Below the pieces are notes generated by a model. The model saw only the letters and a program-made list of their open reading frames with translations, made no database searches and had not been told where the DNA came from. Positions 45,225 to 56,716 of a DNA stretch of 64,000 bases are shown here, piece by piece. Within the stretch, counting starts at the first letter, position 1, and each line of letters opens with the position of its first letter. Source of the DNA: Darksidea phi (taxonomy: Eukaryota > Ascomycota > Dothideomycetes > Pleosporales > Lentitheciaceae). Position numbers and translations under genes: made by a program. Where the stretch lies: assembly GCA_030770425.1 (NCBI GenBank), contig JASJFT010000134.1:1-64000 (forward strand). Reading direction: 5' to 3'.

Positions 45225-47504
45225 TCTACGGGTGTCTCCGGGGAAAGGTTCTGGAATGCTCTGTCAACAAGCGTGTTGCAGGCAGGCGCGGCAGTTGTTA
45301 TATATGGACTTCGCAAATCGACAGACACCCCCGATCGCAATGCTTTGCATCCGCACCAGAGCCAAAGACTAGATACGAGATTGACCGAATGCGGCCCAAG
45401 CTGGCGAATCTGAGCGATCCCGTGCATGGGGGCCAGAGCACGACATTTCTTTTGGTGGTTGTTGCGAACCTCGTGGCCACATTCGGGCCAATTACTTGCT
45501 GCTTTCGGGCCGGGGCGCATCTTCTGTATGGCCGGGTAGGAAGCCGAGTATTACTTTTGTTTGGGGGCTGAGCGGAGGGTGCACTCTGGGAGTTCGACAT
45601 GATTTCGGCCCCACTATTCGCAGCTGTTTCACAGGTTAAGCTGAGTTACACAGCCTATTCAACACTACCGAGTTTACTACTCATGGGGCAGTCGTCTTAT
45701 ACGTGCATGCCTCGGGGTCTGACCGTCTCGCAATAGGCATCCATCGTTCTCTAGTCTCAGATCTCACCTCGAGAATCACGCGGCTGATGGCAGGTTGCAC
45801 GTGGCTCTCGACGAGACCGACGCCATACGAAGCCGGCTGTGCTAGTCAAACCTCTCAGGGCGTGCAATAAGCGAGCCAAGAGGGAAAATGTCGGCCGCTG
45901 CTGGGCATTACCCGAAACTATCATCAACGCTGTAGCCTTTCCGGCGCCTAATTTCTTGGGCGGTCGCCCGAGGAAAGTAGCGGGTAAGTTGACCGATCTT
46001 ATCATAGTCTATTGTGCGAAGAGATTTGAGATGGAAATACCTCGACGTAGTAGCCTCGTGAAGCAGGAGAGTCTCTTGAAGCAAATTCTGAACCCGGACG
46101 TTGCTACTATCCGTATCCTATTAGTTGACAATCTACCATTACAGTTTACTAATCAGTTCTTGTCTTGGCAACGCCAGGATACCGCGCATCAAGCAAGGCA
46201 TAAGGCTGAAGAGCTGAAGACACCGGCCTCGGCGGTGGAACGAGTGGTGCCTGCGAACCCCACCATCCAACTCCACCTGCAGTCAGCTTTCACCCTCACG
46301 AACAGGTGGCGAAGCCGAGCCCGCAGCCCTGTGCCATGAAACTAGAAAGCGAAGTCAATCGTGGCATCAATCATGCGATAGCGGCAACACCCGCGAGCTA
46401 AGACCAGTGCCCGCCTCCCCGAGATTTCCCGCCCCCACTCGCTTCGCGCGTGGAAGCTCACTTGGATCCAATTCCCGTGGATGCTGTCGCTGTGCGCCCC
46501 ACGAAAGTGGCCTTGGTTGTCGATGTCTATTTTCCCGCGTTGGATCGTCGATGTGACCACTCATCTCGCAACGAGAATGACGTAGCTTGCAAACCGGCTG
46601 CGAGTTAGGGTTGGCTGCTCTGCGGGTTTGCTAATTGATAGGCGCAGGGTGCGGAGACCCGGACCGAGAGAAGCAAACAACTCCTTGGGCTCGTTCTGAC
46701 TTGAGGAGATCCCCAGGAAAGCACTGACTTCCTCCTAGGGACGCCTTCATTAATTGCCCGACATATTATGTCGCAAGCAGCATGGCTTCCGCAGGCCAGC
46801 CCGTCCATAAAATGGTGTTCAATGCGGGAAGCCAACTTCACGCTGCCACAGCTCCATTCCTCTTCTCCCTAGACTATCCTAGTGCGCAAACCTCCTTCAT
46901 CTATGAGGCTTTACTAAAATTCTCTAGCATCACCAGGTGCAAATGTCACCACTGCGAATCTTATGAAAGATTGGTTTCTGTCCTTCGCAATATACCTTGA
47001 TCCGGCTCGGAAGTCCTGGTCAGGCATAAGGAAGCCTTTTTGGGACGTGCACTAATATCCCTATACCCGAGCCATGAGCGTCAATTATGCTGAGATGGGG
47101 ATGGTGGGCGATCAATTCTATGGTCGATCGAAGGCATGCGACTTCCTCTGGAAGCATGGGACTACTGTGCAAAATAAGATATAGAAGAGGAGAAAGAGGT
47201 GGCACCAGGTATATTTGATCTGAGTACTGAAATTCGGCGTGCACGCTCCTGTATATGCTAGCTACATTGTTGATATCGCTGATGCACAAGGATCGGATTC
47301 AAGGCGTTGAGGTTTCGATGTCGCGCATCATGTGGCTGCAAACTGTGCCTCCGCATAGGATGTAAGCCTTATTTTCTTGTTTGATCCTTGAAGCACGGAG
47401 CCGACACATACTCTTCCACCTACTTACGAAATGTGGAGGGCCGCTTTGTCCACAGTTTTGTTTTGCTCTTCGCCAATTGAGACGCTTTGCGGGGATTGTG
47501 ATCC
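45225..47504. other. Long intergenic region, weak coding hints only
   Basis: 2.3 kb. 45839-46339 (plus, 166 codons) is open, and 46342-46560 (minus, 72 codons) has protein-like text (GHFRGAHSDSIHGNWIQVSF). Neither can be assigned to a family or joined to neighbours. The rest is featureless to me. Confidence 0.35.
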
Positions 47505-47828
47505 ACTCGGCCAACAGCGACTCCAGCGCCTTGTCTAGCGTGGGGAGGAGCGAGATGGGTCGGTAGTTGTTCGTAATCGTGTAGTCTCTCCGAGCTGACT
47601 TCTACAGCGGTATGATCTTGGCGACCTTCTACTCCGGCGGCACTTTTCCCCTCTCAAGCGACTGAGCGAAGAGATACGTGATTTCCTCCCCTAGCACAGG
47701 CTACAGCTCTCTCCATTCCCGCGTTGGAAGGCCGTCCCTTCCCGGCGCCTTGTATGGGCTCGCTCTGAATACCGCATTCTTGACTTCGTCCTTCGCAATC
47801 GGTCCCCACGGCAGCTGGCTGTATATGG
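47505..47828 (-). mobile_element. LINE (Tad1-like) reverse-transcriptase remnant, stop-ridden
   Basis: The minus strand encodes the start of a non-LTR retrotransposon reverse transcriptase: SPYKAPGRDGLPTREWREL, GEEITYLFAQSLERGKVPPE, KVAKIIPL and NNYRPISLLPTLDKALESLL. The KAPGxDGLP and NYRPISLL motifs are diagnostic for this class. Three TAG codons interrupt it (47701-47703, 47629-47631, 47603-47605); the first two sit where relatives have Trp, as RIP would produce. Similarity stops near 47505, before the catalytic YADD box, so the copy is truncated and dead. The AT-rich block beyond it is probably the rest of the element. Confidence 0.85.
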
Positions 47829-48663
47829 AGCAGAGACTGCGTAACCACTAAGTTATAAGAACAGTCTATTAATTATCTACTTTTTATTATACTAGTAAAT
47901 TTATAAGTATTAATAGGTTTTATTAAAGTAACGACTTAACCGCTAAAAGTAGAGAAAAGTAAAATAGAATATTAGTAGCTAGTATAATTATAACTATAAA
48001 GTATAATTATAGATAGTATCTTAAAGTAAGTTTAGTTTCTACTATACTACGTCTATATTTTAGATTATAGTTATATATATTCTCTAAAATATCTCTAATC
48101 TTTATTAGTCTAATAAGTATACTCTAAAGAGACCGTCGTCTATTTATATTATCTTTTCTAACTATAAGTATATACTATAGATTAAGAGACGAGGGCTAAT
48201 AAGAAGTAGATATTAAAGAACTACTAAAAGGGTAAGAGCTATCCTTTCTAGAGATCGTTAAGGTAGTTAGTAAAAGATAGTAAGTCTTACTAGCCGAAGT
48301 ACGAGAGGCTTATAAACGTTAAGCTAATACTACTAAAGAGAAATTCTATACGGAGCTAGCTAAATATAAGAAGATACTATAGTATAAGGCCTACTAACGG
48401 TATCTTAAAGACTTTAAAGCGAAGTACGTAGTACTAAGTAAAGATAAGTTAGTCTTTCTTATTTACTATAGGAAAAGGAGAAAGAGCGCTATATAAAGAA
48501 TAAATGGTAGCTAGTAGCGCCCCTAAAAACTTTTATACGACTCCTATTAATATAGAAGGCTTGGTAGTATCGTAAATATAAACTAGTTTCGGGAGAAAGA
48601 TATCTCAAACCCATCTAACTATAGTAAGTTGTTAAAGAAAACAGCTCGACGATACTCTAAACT
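47829..48663. other. AT-rich block, probable heavily RIP-mutated part of the LINE
   Basis: From about 47850 to 48650 the sequence is very AT-rich, with long runs of TA-type dinucleotides and no open frame. It lies directly upstream (in element orientation) of the reverse-transcriptase remnant. It abuts the 3' end of the chitinase at 48664 with a sharp change in composition. Confidence 0.6.
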
Positions 48664-51600
48664 CTAGGTCGTCATGGCCGTAATCGGAAGTGCTAGATAC
48701 GTGTTGGCATTAGTCTGGAGGTCGGTAAGTGTGTTGGTCATGGCCGTAATGACGGTCGGGGAGTGTGTAAGTGCGGCCACAGGACTGGCCCAGTAGAGGA
48801 GCTCCTCGCTGACGTACGTCCCGAACGTGTCGCGGATCCTGTCCACCTGCCACGTGAGGTAGTCCGGCATGATCTGTTCCCAGGCGTCCTGGAAGTCGTA
48901 GGTGATGCCTTGGGTCGCGGCGTAGCGGGTGAGGTCGCCGAACATGGTCGCAATGTTGTTGAAGGTCGACGAGAAGGCAGTCACGACGAGGCTCTCGCCC
49001 CGGTAGTTGTGCATGTCGACGATGTCGAGCAGGATCCCGACCCGGTCCTGCGCGTTGTAGCCGTTCCAGTTGGACCGCGACACAAAGTCCAGCCCCGCGA
49101 CCATGTACTCCTTGTACACGTTGAAGTCGCGGTCGCAGACCTGCAGGTTCTCGATGAAGCGGTTCTGCAGGCCCGCGTCGGCGGTCCGGCCCAGCAGGCC
49201 GGTGAAGAAGTCGTTGATGTTGCCGACCCAATTGTGCGTGAACTGCAGGCTCGTGTAGGTGGCGCTCGGCCAGTTCTGCTGGAAGATGCCGCCGGCGCCG
49301 AAGACCTGGGCGAACGGCACGGCGCCGGCCCGGAGCGCGGTGCCCCCGGGCGTCTGCCCGGCCGCCATGTACTCGAGCGCGTTGCGGAACTCCTGCTTCT
49401 CCAGCACGTGCTCCGTCACCCAGTCCGTCGTGGGCGCCAGCGTGCTCAGGCCCGTCAGGCCCACGGCCGCGCAGAGGCCCTGCTGCGCCACCGTCCACGC
49501 CTTGCCTGTCGTCCGGATGATGCTCGACGCGCCCGGGTGCGTCTGCACCCAGATGCTCGACTTCTGGCCCCGAGGACCGCACAGCGCCATGGCGACTCGT
49601 TCCCGGGCGCCACGTTTGGCCAGATCACGGGTGCCGAGGAGCTCGGATGTCTCCATGTAGGCCAGCTCTTCGCTGGTTGCCCCTCTCGCCAGGAATACCA
49701 TAGACGAGTTTGAAGAATCGACGCCCTGGTCTCTCCCTCGGAGGAGCCGGGTGGTATCTGTGGTCCCGCATTCTCCGTCAAATTTGTGCTCCTCCTCGAA
49801 AACGTTGGGAAGGTTGCTTTCTGCCTCTGGGCCGCTCTCGAGCTGATCGAGGTGGCTGGGTCCGTAGCAGAGCTTGACGTCGGGCACTTCCGGCACGGGT
49901 GGCTTGTTTGGATCGGAACAGCAGAAGTAGGAGTAGGTGCCCGACCGGCAGCCCCAGCCGTCGGTGGCTACGGTCGTCTCCCCGGGCTCGCAGCCCGTCT
50001 TGCATTCCGTCGAGAAGTCAAAGAAGAGGTTTCCAATGGGCCCGACGAGCAGTTTTTCCCACTGCACCCATGTGGTGCTTCCAGCCCGCCTAACACGGAC
50101 ATGTTGAGTCAGTATGTGTCGAAAAGGGGTCGGTCGTTTGATTTGGGGAAAACTCACCATTTGCAACCCGTCCATGGGATTGGGTCTTGGCAACATAAAC
50201 TCTTGAACCCTCCGTTATAGGAGCAGCTTTGCTGGCCTCCTTGACCTTGCTTTGCCTTGGTGAGTTCCTTGGGCTTGCTGCTGTCGTCGCCGCAGCCGTA
50301 CGACTGGAACGAGAAGGCGCCTCCTAGCGGACCGAACAGGGAGGGGACAAAAGACTTGAGGGTGCAGATGGGCGCGGCGCCGAACCACTTGCAGGCGTCG
50401 AGCACGTCGGTCGAGGCCGTCTTGGTGCAGCAGAGCGACTTGTGGCCGGTCCAGCAGCCGTCGGTGCTGGCCGAGACCTCGATCTCGTCGTCGCCGCACT
50501 GGTTGCTGGGGAGCAGGCCGCAGAACTTGGGGCTGCCCTTCCACTTGCACGTGGGCGGGTCCTTGGACGGGCAGCAGAAGTTGCGCTTGCCCTCGGTGCA
50601 GCCGAGCTCGATGCCGAGCGGGTTCTTGTTGCCCGACGACTCGGACACCGGGACCAGCCCGGACGGGCAGTTGGCCCCGCACTCGCCCCAGACGCACTGG
50701 CTCGGGTCGTTCTTGGCCGTCGCCGCCAGCGCCGACACCGACAGGTCCGTCTTGCCCGCCGCCTTGGCCAGCGCCCGGATCGCCGTGCCCTGGTTGTCGT
50801 CGGTCGACGCGGCCCAGACCATGACGCCGCCGAGGCACAGCTCGTTGGCGAAGTCCATCTTGGCCTGGAGCGTCTCATCGTCGTCGTACGAGACCCACTG
50901 GTTCGTGTCCCACGTCACCATCTTGACCCCCGCCTTCTCGTCGTGCACCACGTCCGCGCCCGCGTCGACGATGTCCTTGATCTCGGAGAACATCAGGCTG
51001 CCCGCCGACGCCGAGCACTTGCCCGGGTTGCCGCCCGCCGAGAAGCCGCAGCCGGGCGTCTTGCACGAGGGGTCCGACAGGGTGAAGCTGCGGCCGTAGA
51101 AGCCCATGCCCATGACCACCTTCTTAGGGTCGATGTCGTTGCGCCAGAGGAGGTCCATGGCCAGGTCGACCTCGGTCAGGTTGGTGTGCGAGTTGATGTA
51201 CGGCCCCAAGTACGGGTTCGTCCCGTCCCAGGTTCCGTGCAGGTCGTAGCTCATGATGTTGAACCAGTCCAGGATGGGCTCCATGTTCTTGATGTCGAAG
51301 TGCTGCAGGTACCAGAACGAGGCCGGCAGGGTGATGGTGAGACCCCGGTTCCCCAGCACGCCGCGGAGGTTCTTGAGGAAAGTCACGTAGTCATCAAAGT
51401 CCTCCGGCCTTCCTGAACGCTCTTCGGCCACCCTAGCAAGGCGCATACGGATTAGCATCAACACTGAAACAGGACGCAACAGGAGGAAAGCTTGATTCTA
51501 ACTCACGGGTATTCCCAGTCGATGTCGACTCCGTCGAATCCGTATTTGTCCATGAAGGACAAAAGGGACTCGAAGAAAGCGTCCTGGTGGGACTGCGATG

Positions 51601-52476
51601 CCGCCAGCTCAGAGAAAGTCCGCGCTGTGGGCTGATCAGGATCGTTCATGCTCCATCCTCCAATGGCAATCTGTCGACAGCAGGTGTTAGCCATCAGCGG
51701 CCATCGGGTATGCGCATTGGCTACGGATTCTTACCCAAACTTCAAGCCCGGGGTTGTAGTCCTTCAGGCCCGTGAGACGTGGCATGTATCTCTCATCGGA
51801 ATCCTGCATATTAGCGATCTTGTATGTGGTAGGATCAATGAAGGCAAAAGCGTAGTTCAGATGGGTGTATGCCCCGGACAGCAGGTCCTCCGGGTTGACT
51901 GCAGTAAATCAAGAGGTCAGTAGTGTACGAAGCCAAAGCATTTTCTGCTTCCTCTTGGAGTACGGTTCTGACCGGAATCACCGAGGTCACTTACGTCCTT
52001 TGCAGCCCTTGCTGGTTGACCAGCCTTCGTAGTACCCGATCACTTTGCTGGCGGCGCTGGTGCCGCCCTTACAGCTCGGCTTCTTGACCTTCTTGTCGCC
52101 GCAGAAGTCCTCGGTCGTCCCACAGAACCCGAACTCGGAACAGCACACATTGAGCGGGCACTCCCCCCGGGTGCTCCATTGGGCGCCCCATCCCGGGTCG
52201 CACTCGCTCTTTGCGTCACAGCCGGACGTGCAGTTCGCGGGGGCGCAGTATGAAGGGCCCATGCCGCATACCTGTATAGGTGTTTCGTAAGGCTCCCGCG
52301 TGGTAAGTGATAAGAGCAGGCAGACGACTCACATTGTTCTTACCGCAGCATCCCAGCTTGCAAGGCCTCTCTGGAGAACAGGAATAGTCTTGCTGTCCCT
52401 CCACCAAGTAAATCAAGCCGGCCGCTACCAGCAGGATGCAGAGGCAGTGATACAGCAGTCTGCTTGGTCCTGCCAT
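48664..52476 (-). CDS. Killer-toxin-like GH18 chitinase with CBM18 modules (pair 2)
   Basis: Exons 52476-52333, 52271-51995, 51898-51735, 51670-51507, 51432-50158 and 50089-48664 join in frame into 1149 residues. ATG 52476 opens a signal peptide (RLLYHCLCILLVAAGLIYLV). CBM18-like stretches follow (CKLGCCGKNN with VCGMGPSYC; VCCSEFGFCGTTEDFCG), then GH18 from KVIGYYEGW, with the catalytic FDGVDIDWEYP intact (acid Glu about 248) and SFWYLQHFDIK. Next are Cys-rich modules (CKWKGSPKFCG, CKWFGAAPIC). The last 350 or so residues have no family I recognise and do not resemble the C-terminus of the chitinase at 25248, although the N-terminal halves are clearly related. It should be secreted and act on chitin. 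It faces the LysM gene at 53764. Confidence 0.88.
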
Positions 52477-52703
52477 GTTGCTTGTTGTCGACTGAACTAA
52501 GCAACGAAGTGTAGGTATTGAGTCCAAAGTCCCACGGTTCGCTTAGGGGACATGCTCGACTTTCATTATATTCCGACCGGACCAGCAGGCCGAGTTACTA
52601 TGTCTTAATAAGCTGATACATTTTGCCCCATCTCACGGTTTCTGTCGCACATGACGGCCGAGACTTGTCTTCTCACCACGCTTGGGTGCGCCTATACTGT
52701 GTG

Positions 52704-52947
52704 GTACCCGGCATAAGTAGTGTACATGGCCCGCGCACCGACAGGGGTCTTCACAAGGGAGCCTCCAGCGACAACTGCACCATAGAATTTTTTTTTTAAA
52801 ACATGCCCTAGAGAGAGATTTCAGAGGAGATGCTAATGCACTACATAGTAATTAATTATTAGATATGGTTGTGGGCAAATGCTGATTTTCGGTATGTTAC
52901 AGACCCCTGTCGGTGCGCGGGCCATGTACACTACTTATGCCGGGTAC
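52704..52947. mobile_element. MITE-like element, 244 bp, 47-bp perfect terminal inverted repeats
   Basis: The left arm 52704-52750 and right arm 52901-52947 are exact reverse complements over 47 bp (left arm begins gtacccggcataagtagtgt). The 150-bp interior is AT-richer, includes a run of nine T, and has no open frame. Imperfect complementarity continues a few bases outside each arm. I could not identify a target-site duplication. Non-autonomous hairpin-type DNA transposon is the most likely reading; a regulatory cruciform is the alternative. Confidence 0.8.
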
Positions 52948-53189
52948 TACAGTACATTAGTATATATCGGCAGGTACACCGATTAAGGTATAAGTCTGTC
53001 TAATAGTACGCCGAGTAGGGGTGTGCCTAACATAAGGAGCCTGCTGATTGGCGAGTTTATTCCTTTGCTCTACTCTACTCATTTAAGGTAAGCTGACAGT
53101 ATATTATATGGTAATCTATATTGAGTGTTTCGGCGGCGCTCTTGTAAGACGGATGCAGGTTCGGCCGATAAGCGCATCACCCGACGGTA

Positions 53190-53333
53190 TACAAGGGGGA
53201 CTCATGTGCGGGCTGCCCCCCTCCCAAGTCCCACTAAGATTTTTGTGTGAGAGGTGATGTCTGTTGACCAATCATATGTCGGCCTACAGCCAAGTTGCCC
53301 GGGGGGGCAGCCCGTTCGTGAGTCCCCCTTGTA
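53190..53333. mobile_element. MITE-like element, 144 bp, imperfect terminal inverted repeats
   Basis: The left end tacaagggggactca followed by cgggctgccccccc is matched in reverse complement at the right end (gggggggcagcccg, then tgagtcccccttgta), with a four-base mismatch patch between. The arms total about 33 bp each. A TA dinucleotide borders the left end, and TA is also the arm's own terminus, so a TA target duplication is possible but ambiguous. No open frame inside. It is unrelated in sequence to the element at 52704. Confidence 0.75.
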
Positions 53334-53763
53334 CAGAGATTAGTGCGGTACCATCTGATCAATGTGAGTCTCACCGTTGGTGCCGATCACATTACTGAAC
53401 TTCCTATTTTGTCTGCGTCTAGGTCGAATTAGAACACCACATCGAGGTATATGGACCTTCGATGATGATTCTGACTTGAAAAAGCAGACAACGCTTACTG
53501 TATCTTACGACCGTAAGATGAACCAGCGGGGTATATCGCAATATCCCGCATTAACTGCCGCTTCCGGTCTGAGCATCGGAAAGATTGCATAGTGGCGAGA
53601 TCCGATGACCAGGCTTAGTTCCATCGCACACTCGGCTGTTTGGTTCGACCTGGCTGACCACTCCTAGACTTTTAAGCCTGGGTCAGTGAAATATCTCTGT
53701 AAAGGCTGCTCAATATTTCGAAACCTCAGCCAACCTACAACAGAAGGGCCATTGCGATTTACA

Positions 53764-56115
53764 ATGGAGATTCTTTGGTTCTTAGGCGTGCTCGGCATGC
53801 TTCTGCCCCAGACGCTGGGAGCCGACCCAAGCGTGAGTTCGATGGTCCTACCGCTATTATACCGAGTGCAGACTTGCTAACGAAATGACCCTCAGTTCTT
53901 CTTCTTCATCAATCAAACAGACACCCTCTTTGACGGTGTGTCGGCGCAGTGCAATACGGCACTGTCATCTCCAATTCCGGAATGCCCTCAGGAGCTGCTG
54001 ACCCTGTTGGGCGGCAGTCAGTTCTACACGGTCCAGAACGAGACCATGATGGACATCCTGTGTCGGAAGGAGTGCCCGCCCGCCTTTGAGACTTACCGCG
54101 CCAACGTGGAAGAGGCCTGCGCCAATGACCCCCAGCCAAGGGCGGGGTATCCTTCCACGTACTGGGTAGACGCTGTTTCGTCCGTCCAAGCGCAGATGTG
54201 TCTCAAGGACTCTGCCTCTGGCGAATACTGCACAGGTTTGTTACAGCATACCTAAGCTCCCTGGTGCCGGTGCACCATGTTCAAAGCTGACCTCCGCTCG
54301 CAGAATTCCTTGAGAAGACTCTGGGGGACGCCAGCGACCCGACCGAGCTGCTCGGGGGCTACACCACGGAGCAGCTGTGTTCCGAGTGCGTCGTGAACCT
54401 CTTCCGCCACCAGCAGTCGACCGCCTACTCCAACTACGACGCCGAGATGGCGCGGACCTGGGCCGAGATCCAGGGCCGCTGCGGCCTCGACTACCCGACG
54501 GCCACGCCGACGCTCAAGACCAACGTGACGAGCCTGGGCAACTACGCGCCCTCGGGCTACGCCACGGCCGCGTGCGTCGGGGGCCGGACTCACGAGGTCG
54601 CCAGCGGCGAGAACTGCGTCGCCATCTCCAAGGCCAACCATGTGTCCACCGGAGCGCTGATCACGATGAACAGCCTCCGCCTGGACTGCACGAATCTGCA
54701 GCTTGGACAGGTGCGTCGTTCTTTTTCGACCATGCCTGACGCATGACTTTCTCGTGTTCGGGGTCGTCTCTAACGCAGAACTGCCAACAGAAACTCTGCC
54801 TGCCTGCAGCTTGCGATGACTACGTCGTCCAGAGCGGCGACACCTGCGTCGGTATTGCGAAGCAGTTCTCCGTCCCGTTCCATCAGCTTACCGCTTGGAA
54901 CCCGAGTACGTCTTTCCCCAGTCTCCGTGCGCACCTGTCTAATGGTTCTGCAATACTGGCAACCTTGGTTTAGTGCTGACAAGATGCCGTGAAACGCAAC
55001 AGCAATCAACCCGCACTGCACCAACCTCCTCGTCGACCAGAACCTCTGCATCGGCCCCCCCGGCGGGGAGGCCACGTTTACCACCGTGCCCGGCGCCACG
55101 GCTACGCAGACGGCCATCTACGCCACCGCTACGGCGGCGAGGCCGAGCCCCGTGGCGGAGGGCACCACGACCAAGTGCGGGAAGTACTACCTTGTGCAGC
55201 CGGTAAGTGGCACCTGATTTCCGCCCTTTTGCTCCAGGCAAAGACAGTTCCCAACCAGGAGAGGTCCTGGCTTGGCTCTACTGCTGACGTGCGAGGCTGA
55301 ATGTGTTTAGGGAGACTATTGCGAGATGGTAGTGCTGAACCAGACTGTTCCTCTCAACTGGTTCCTCGGCATGAACCCGCAAGTGAGTAGTGCATCTTTT
55401 CCAGTTGGATCTTGAGGACCAAAGTTGTTTACCAAGCCGGACGATGATACAGATCGACGACGCGTGCGGTAACCTTCTCTCGGGCTTCAACTACTGCGTG
55501 CAGCCGACGAGCGACTGGAACACGACCGACACGTCCGAACCCGTCCCGGCCCCGACGTCTACGCCTCCCGGCACCATCAGCGAGTGCTACGAGTAAGTTT
55601 GCATTTTGCAAGGCCGCATCAGTGCATCGCTCGCATACCTAGGGCTGAATTCTAACTTGTCATCCCAGATGGTATGTTATCCAATCGGGAGACTACTGTG
55701 GAAAGGTCCAGGACCAATTCGGCATCACCTTCGCGCAGTTGCAAGCATGGAACCCGGTACGTCGATTTTCATTTTACCACCGCCAATTAGTGTTCGAGAG
55801 AGCTAACCTATGACCCTCCTCCGCGTCCTGCAGGCTCTGGAGGACGACTGCTCCAACCTCCTGCTCGACGTCGCGTACTGCGTGAACGGGGGCGCCATAG
55901 CCAGTGGCGCTTTCGCCGCCCGCCCGACCCCGGCGCCCAGCAGCGACAACGACGACACGCGCGTCTCGTCGCTGGCTCCGTTGCGACTCCGAGGCCCGGT
56001 CCAGACACGGACGCCTACTGCGGGCGACGGGCTGGGTGGCGTGCCGGTTGGATGGCCTGGGGTGAACTCGCCTAGGCTGAGAGCACAGATGGGACTGCGA
56101 TCGCCTGGGAAATAA
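53764..56115 (+). CDS. Secreted four-LysM protein (pair 2)
   Basis: Nine exons (53764-53832, 53896-54235, 54304-54710, 54779-54905, 55003-55202, 55311-55382, 55453-55592, 55669-55756, 55834-56115) join in frame into 574 residues. The signal peptide is MEILWFLGVLGMLLPQTLG. A Cys-rich N-terminal region resembles that of the LysM protein at 22703 (QMCLKDSASGEYC against [13 protein letters not shown]). Four LysM modules follow: HEVASGENCVAISKANHV, YVVQSGDTCVGIAKQFSV, YLVQPGDYCEMVVLNQTV and YVIQSGDYCGKVQDQFGI. Introns repeatedly fall next to the WNP/MNP end of each LysM, so modules match exons. There is no CBM18, unlike pair 1. It should bind chitin oligomers outside the cell; it probably works with the divergent chitinase (inference). 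Confidence 0.88.
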
Positions 56116-56716
56116 GAAGACTGAAAGTCGGTAGTGCCTGTACATACTCTTTAGTACTCCCAATCGTGGACTGGGGCGTTTGACGGCTCTGTCTTGCTTG
56201 GGTGCTCTCATGCAATAGCCACAGGACTACATGCCATTGGCCGTGGCTTAGTCACCGCCTTCAATGCAGGCCAGCGTACAATTAGTAGCGCCGGCAATTG
56301 CAACTTAATCATACAGATGGAGCAACAATCTTTTTCACCGAAAACTCCTCTCCTTTTCTTTTTTGCTTTTTCTCCTTCGCGCGTGACATTTTGCTCTCTG
56401 TGGGGTATCTCGGTGACATCTGGACGCTTGATGGCAGACGTCAGCATTAACACCATCAAGGCCTGGACTGCCTCAGTCGCTGTAGGTTTGATGCATGTCT
56501 CCCCCTGCAGAAAAAAAGGCACCCGCTTACGCTGTGCAAACCAAGCGCTGGAAAGTGCTGTATCACTAAATTACCGCCCTAAATGAGCCACATCCCCGGA
56601 GACTTTAGGTACTAAAACCCGTTTACACCCCCGGCCCCCGCACCCAATCAATCTCGCCTTCGTGCACCCTACCAACTCACTACTTACCTTATCCACCCCG
56701 CCTCCGACCCAGAGCC
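56116..56716. other. Intergenic, nothing recognised
   Basis: 600 bp between two plus-strand genes; presumably the promoter of the gene at 56717. A pyrimidine-rich stretch at 56335-56385; no coding signal. Confidence 0.5.

Larger units (their letters stand above)
52477..53763. promoter_or_regulatory. Shared divergent promoter region of chitinase and LysM protein (pair 2)
   Basis: 1287 bp between two start codons pointing apart. It contains two inverted-repeat elements (52704-52947 and 53190-53333). Without them the spacer would be about 900 bp, closer to the 593 bp of pair 1. No transcription-factor site is assigned. Confidence 0.55.

Noticed and set aside
46342..46560. 72-codon minus frame with protein-like text
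   Set aside because: Could not be joined to any neighbour or assigned to a family; kept only as a remark in the intergenic entry.
48763..49713. 316-codon plus-strand frame inside the chitinase of pair 2
   Set aside because: Antisense to the last chitinase exon in high-GC DNA; composition (Val/Arg/Glu-rich) is typical of a shadow frame.
50257..51416. Plus-strand frames of 280 and 324 codons
   Set aside because: Antisense to the GH18 exon with catalytic motifs intact on the minus strand.
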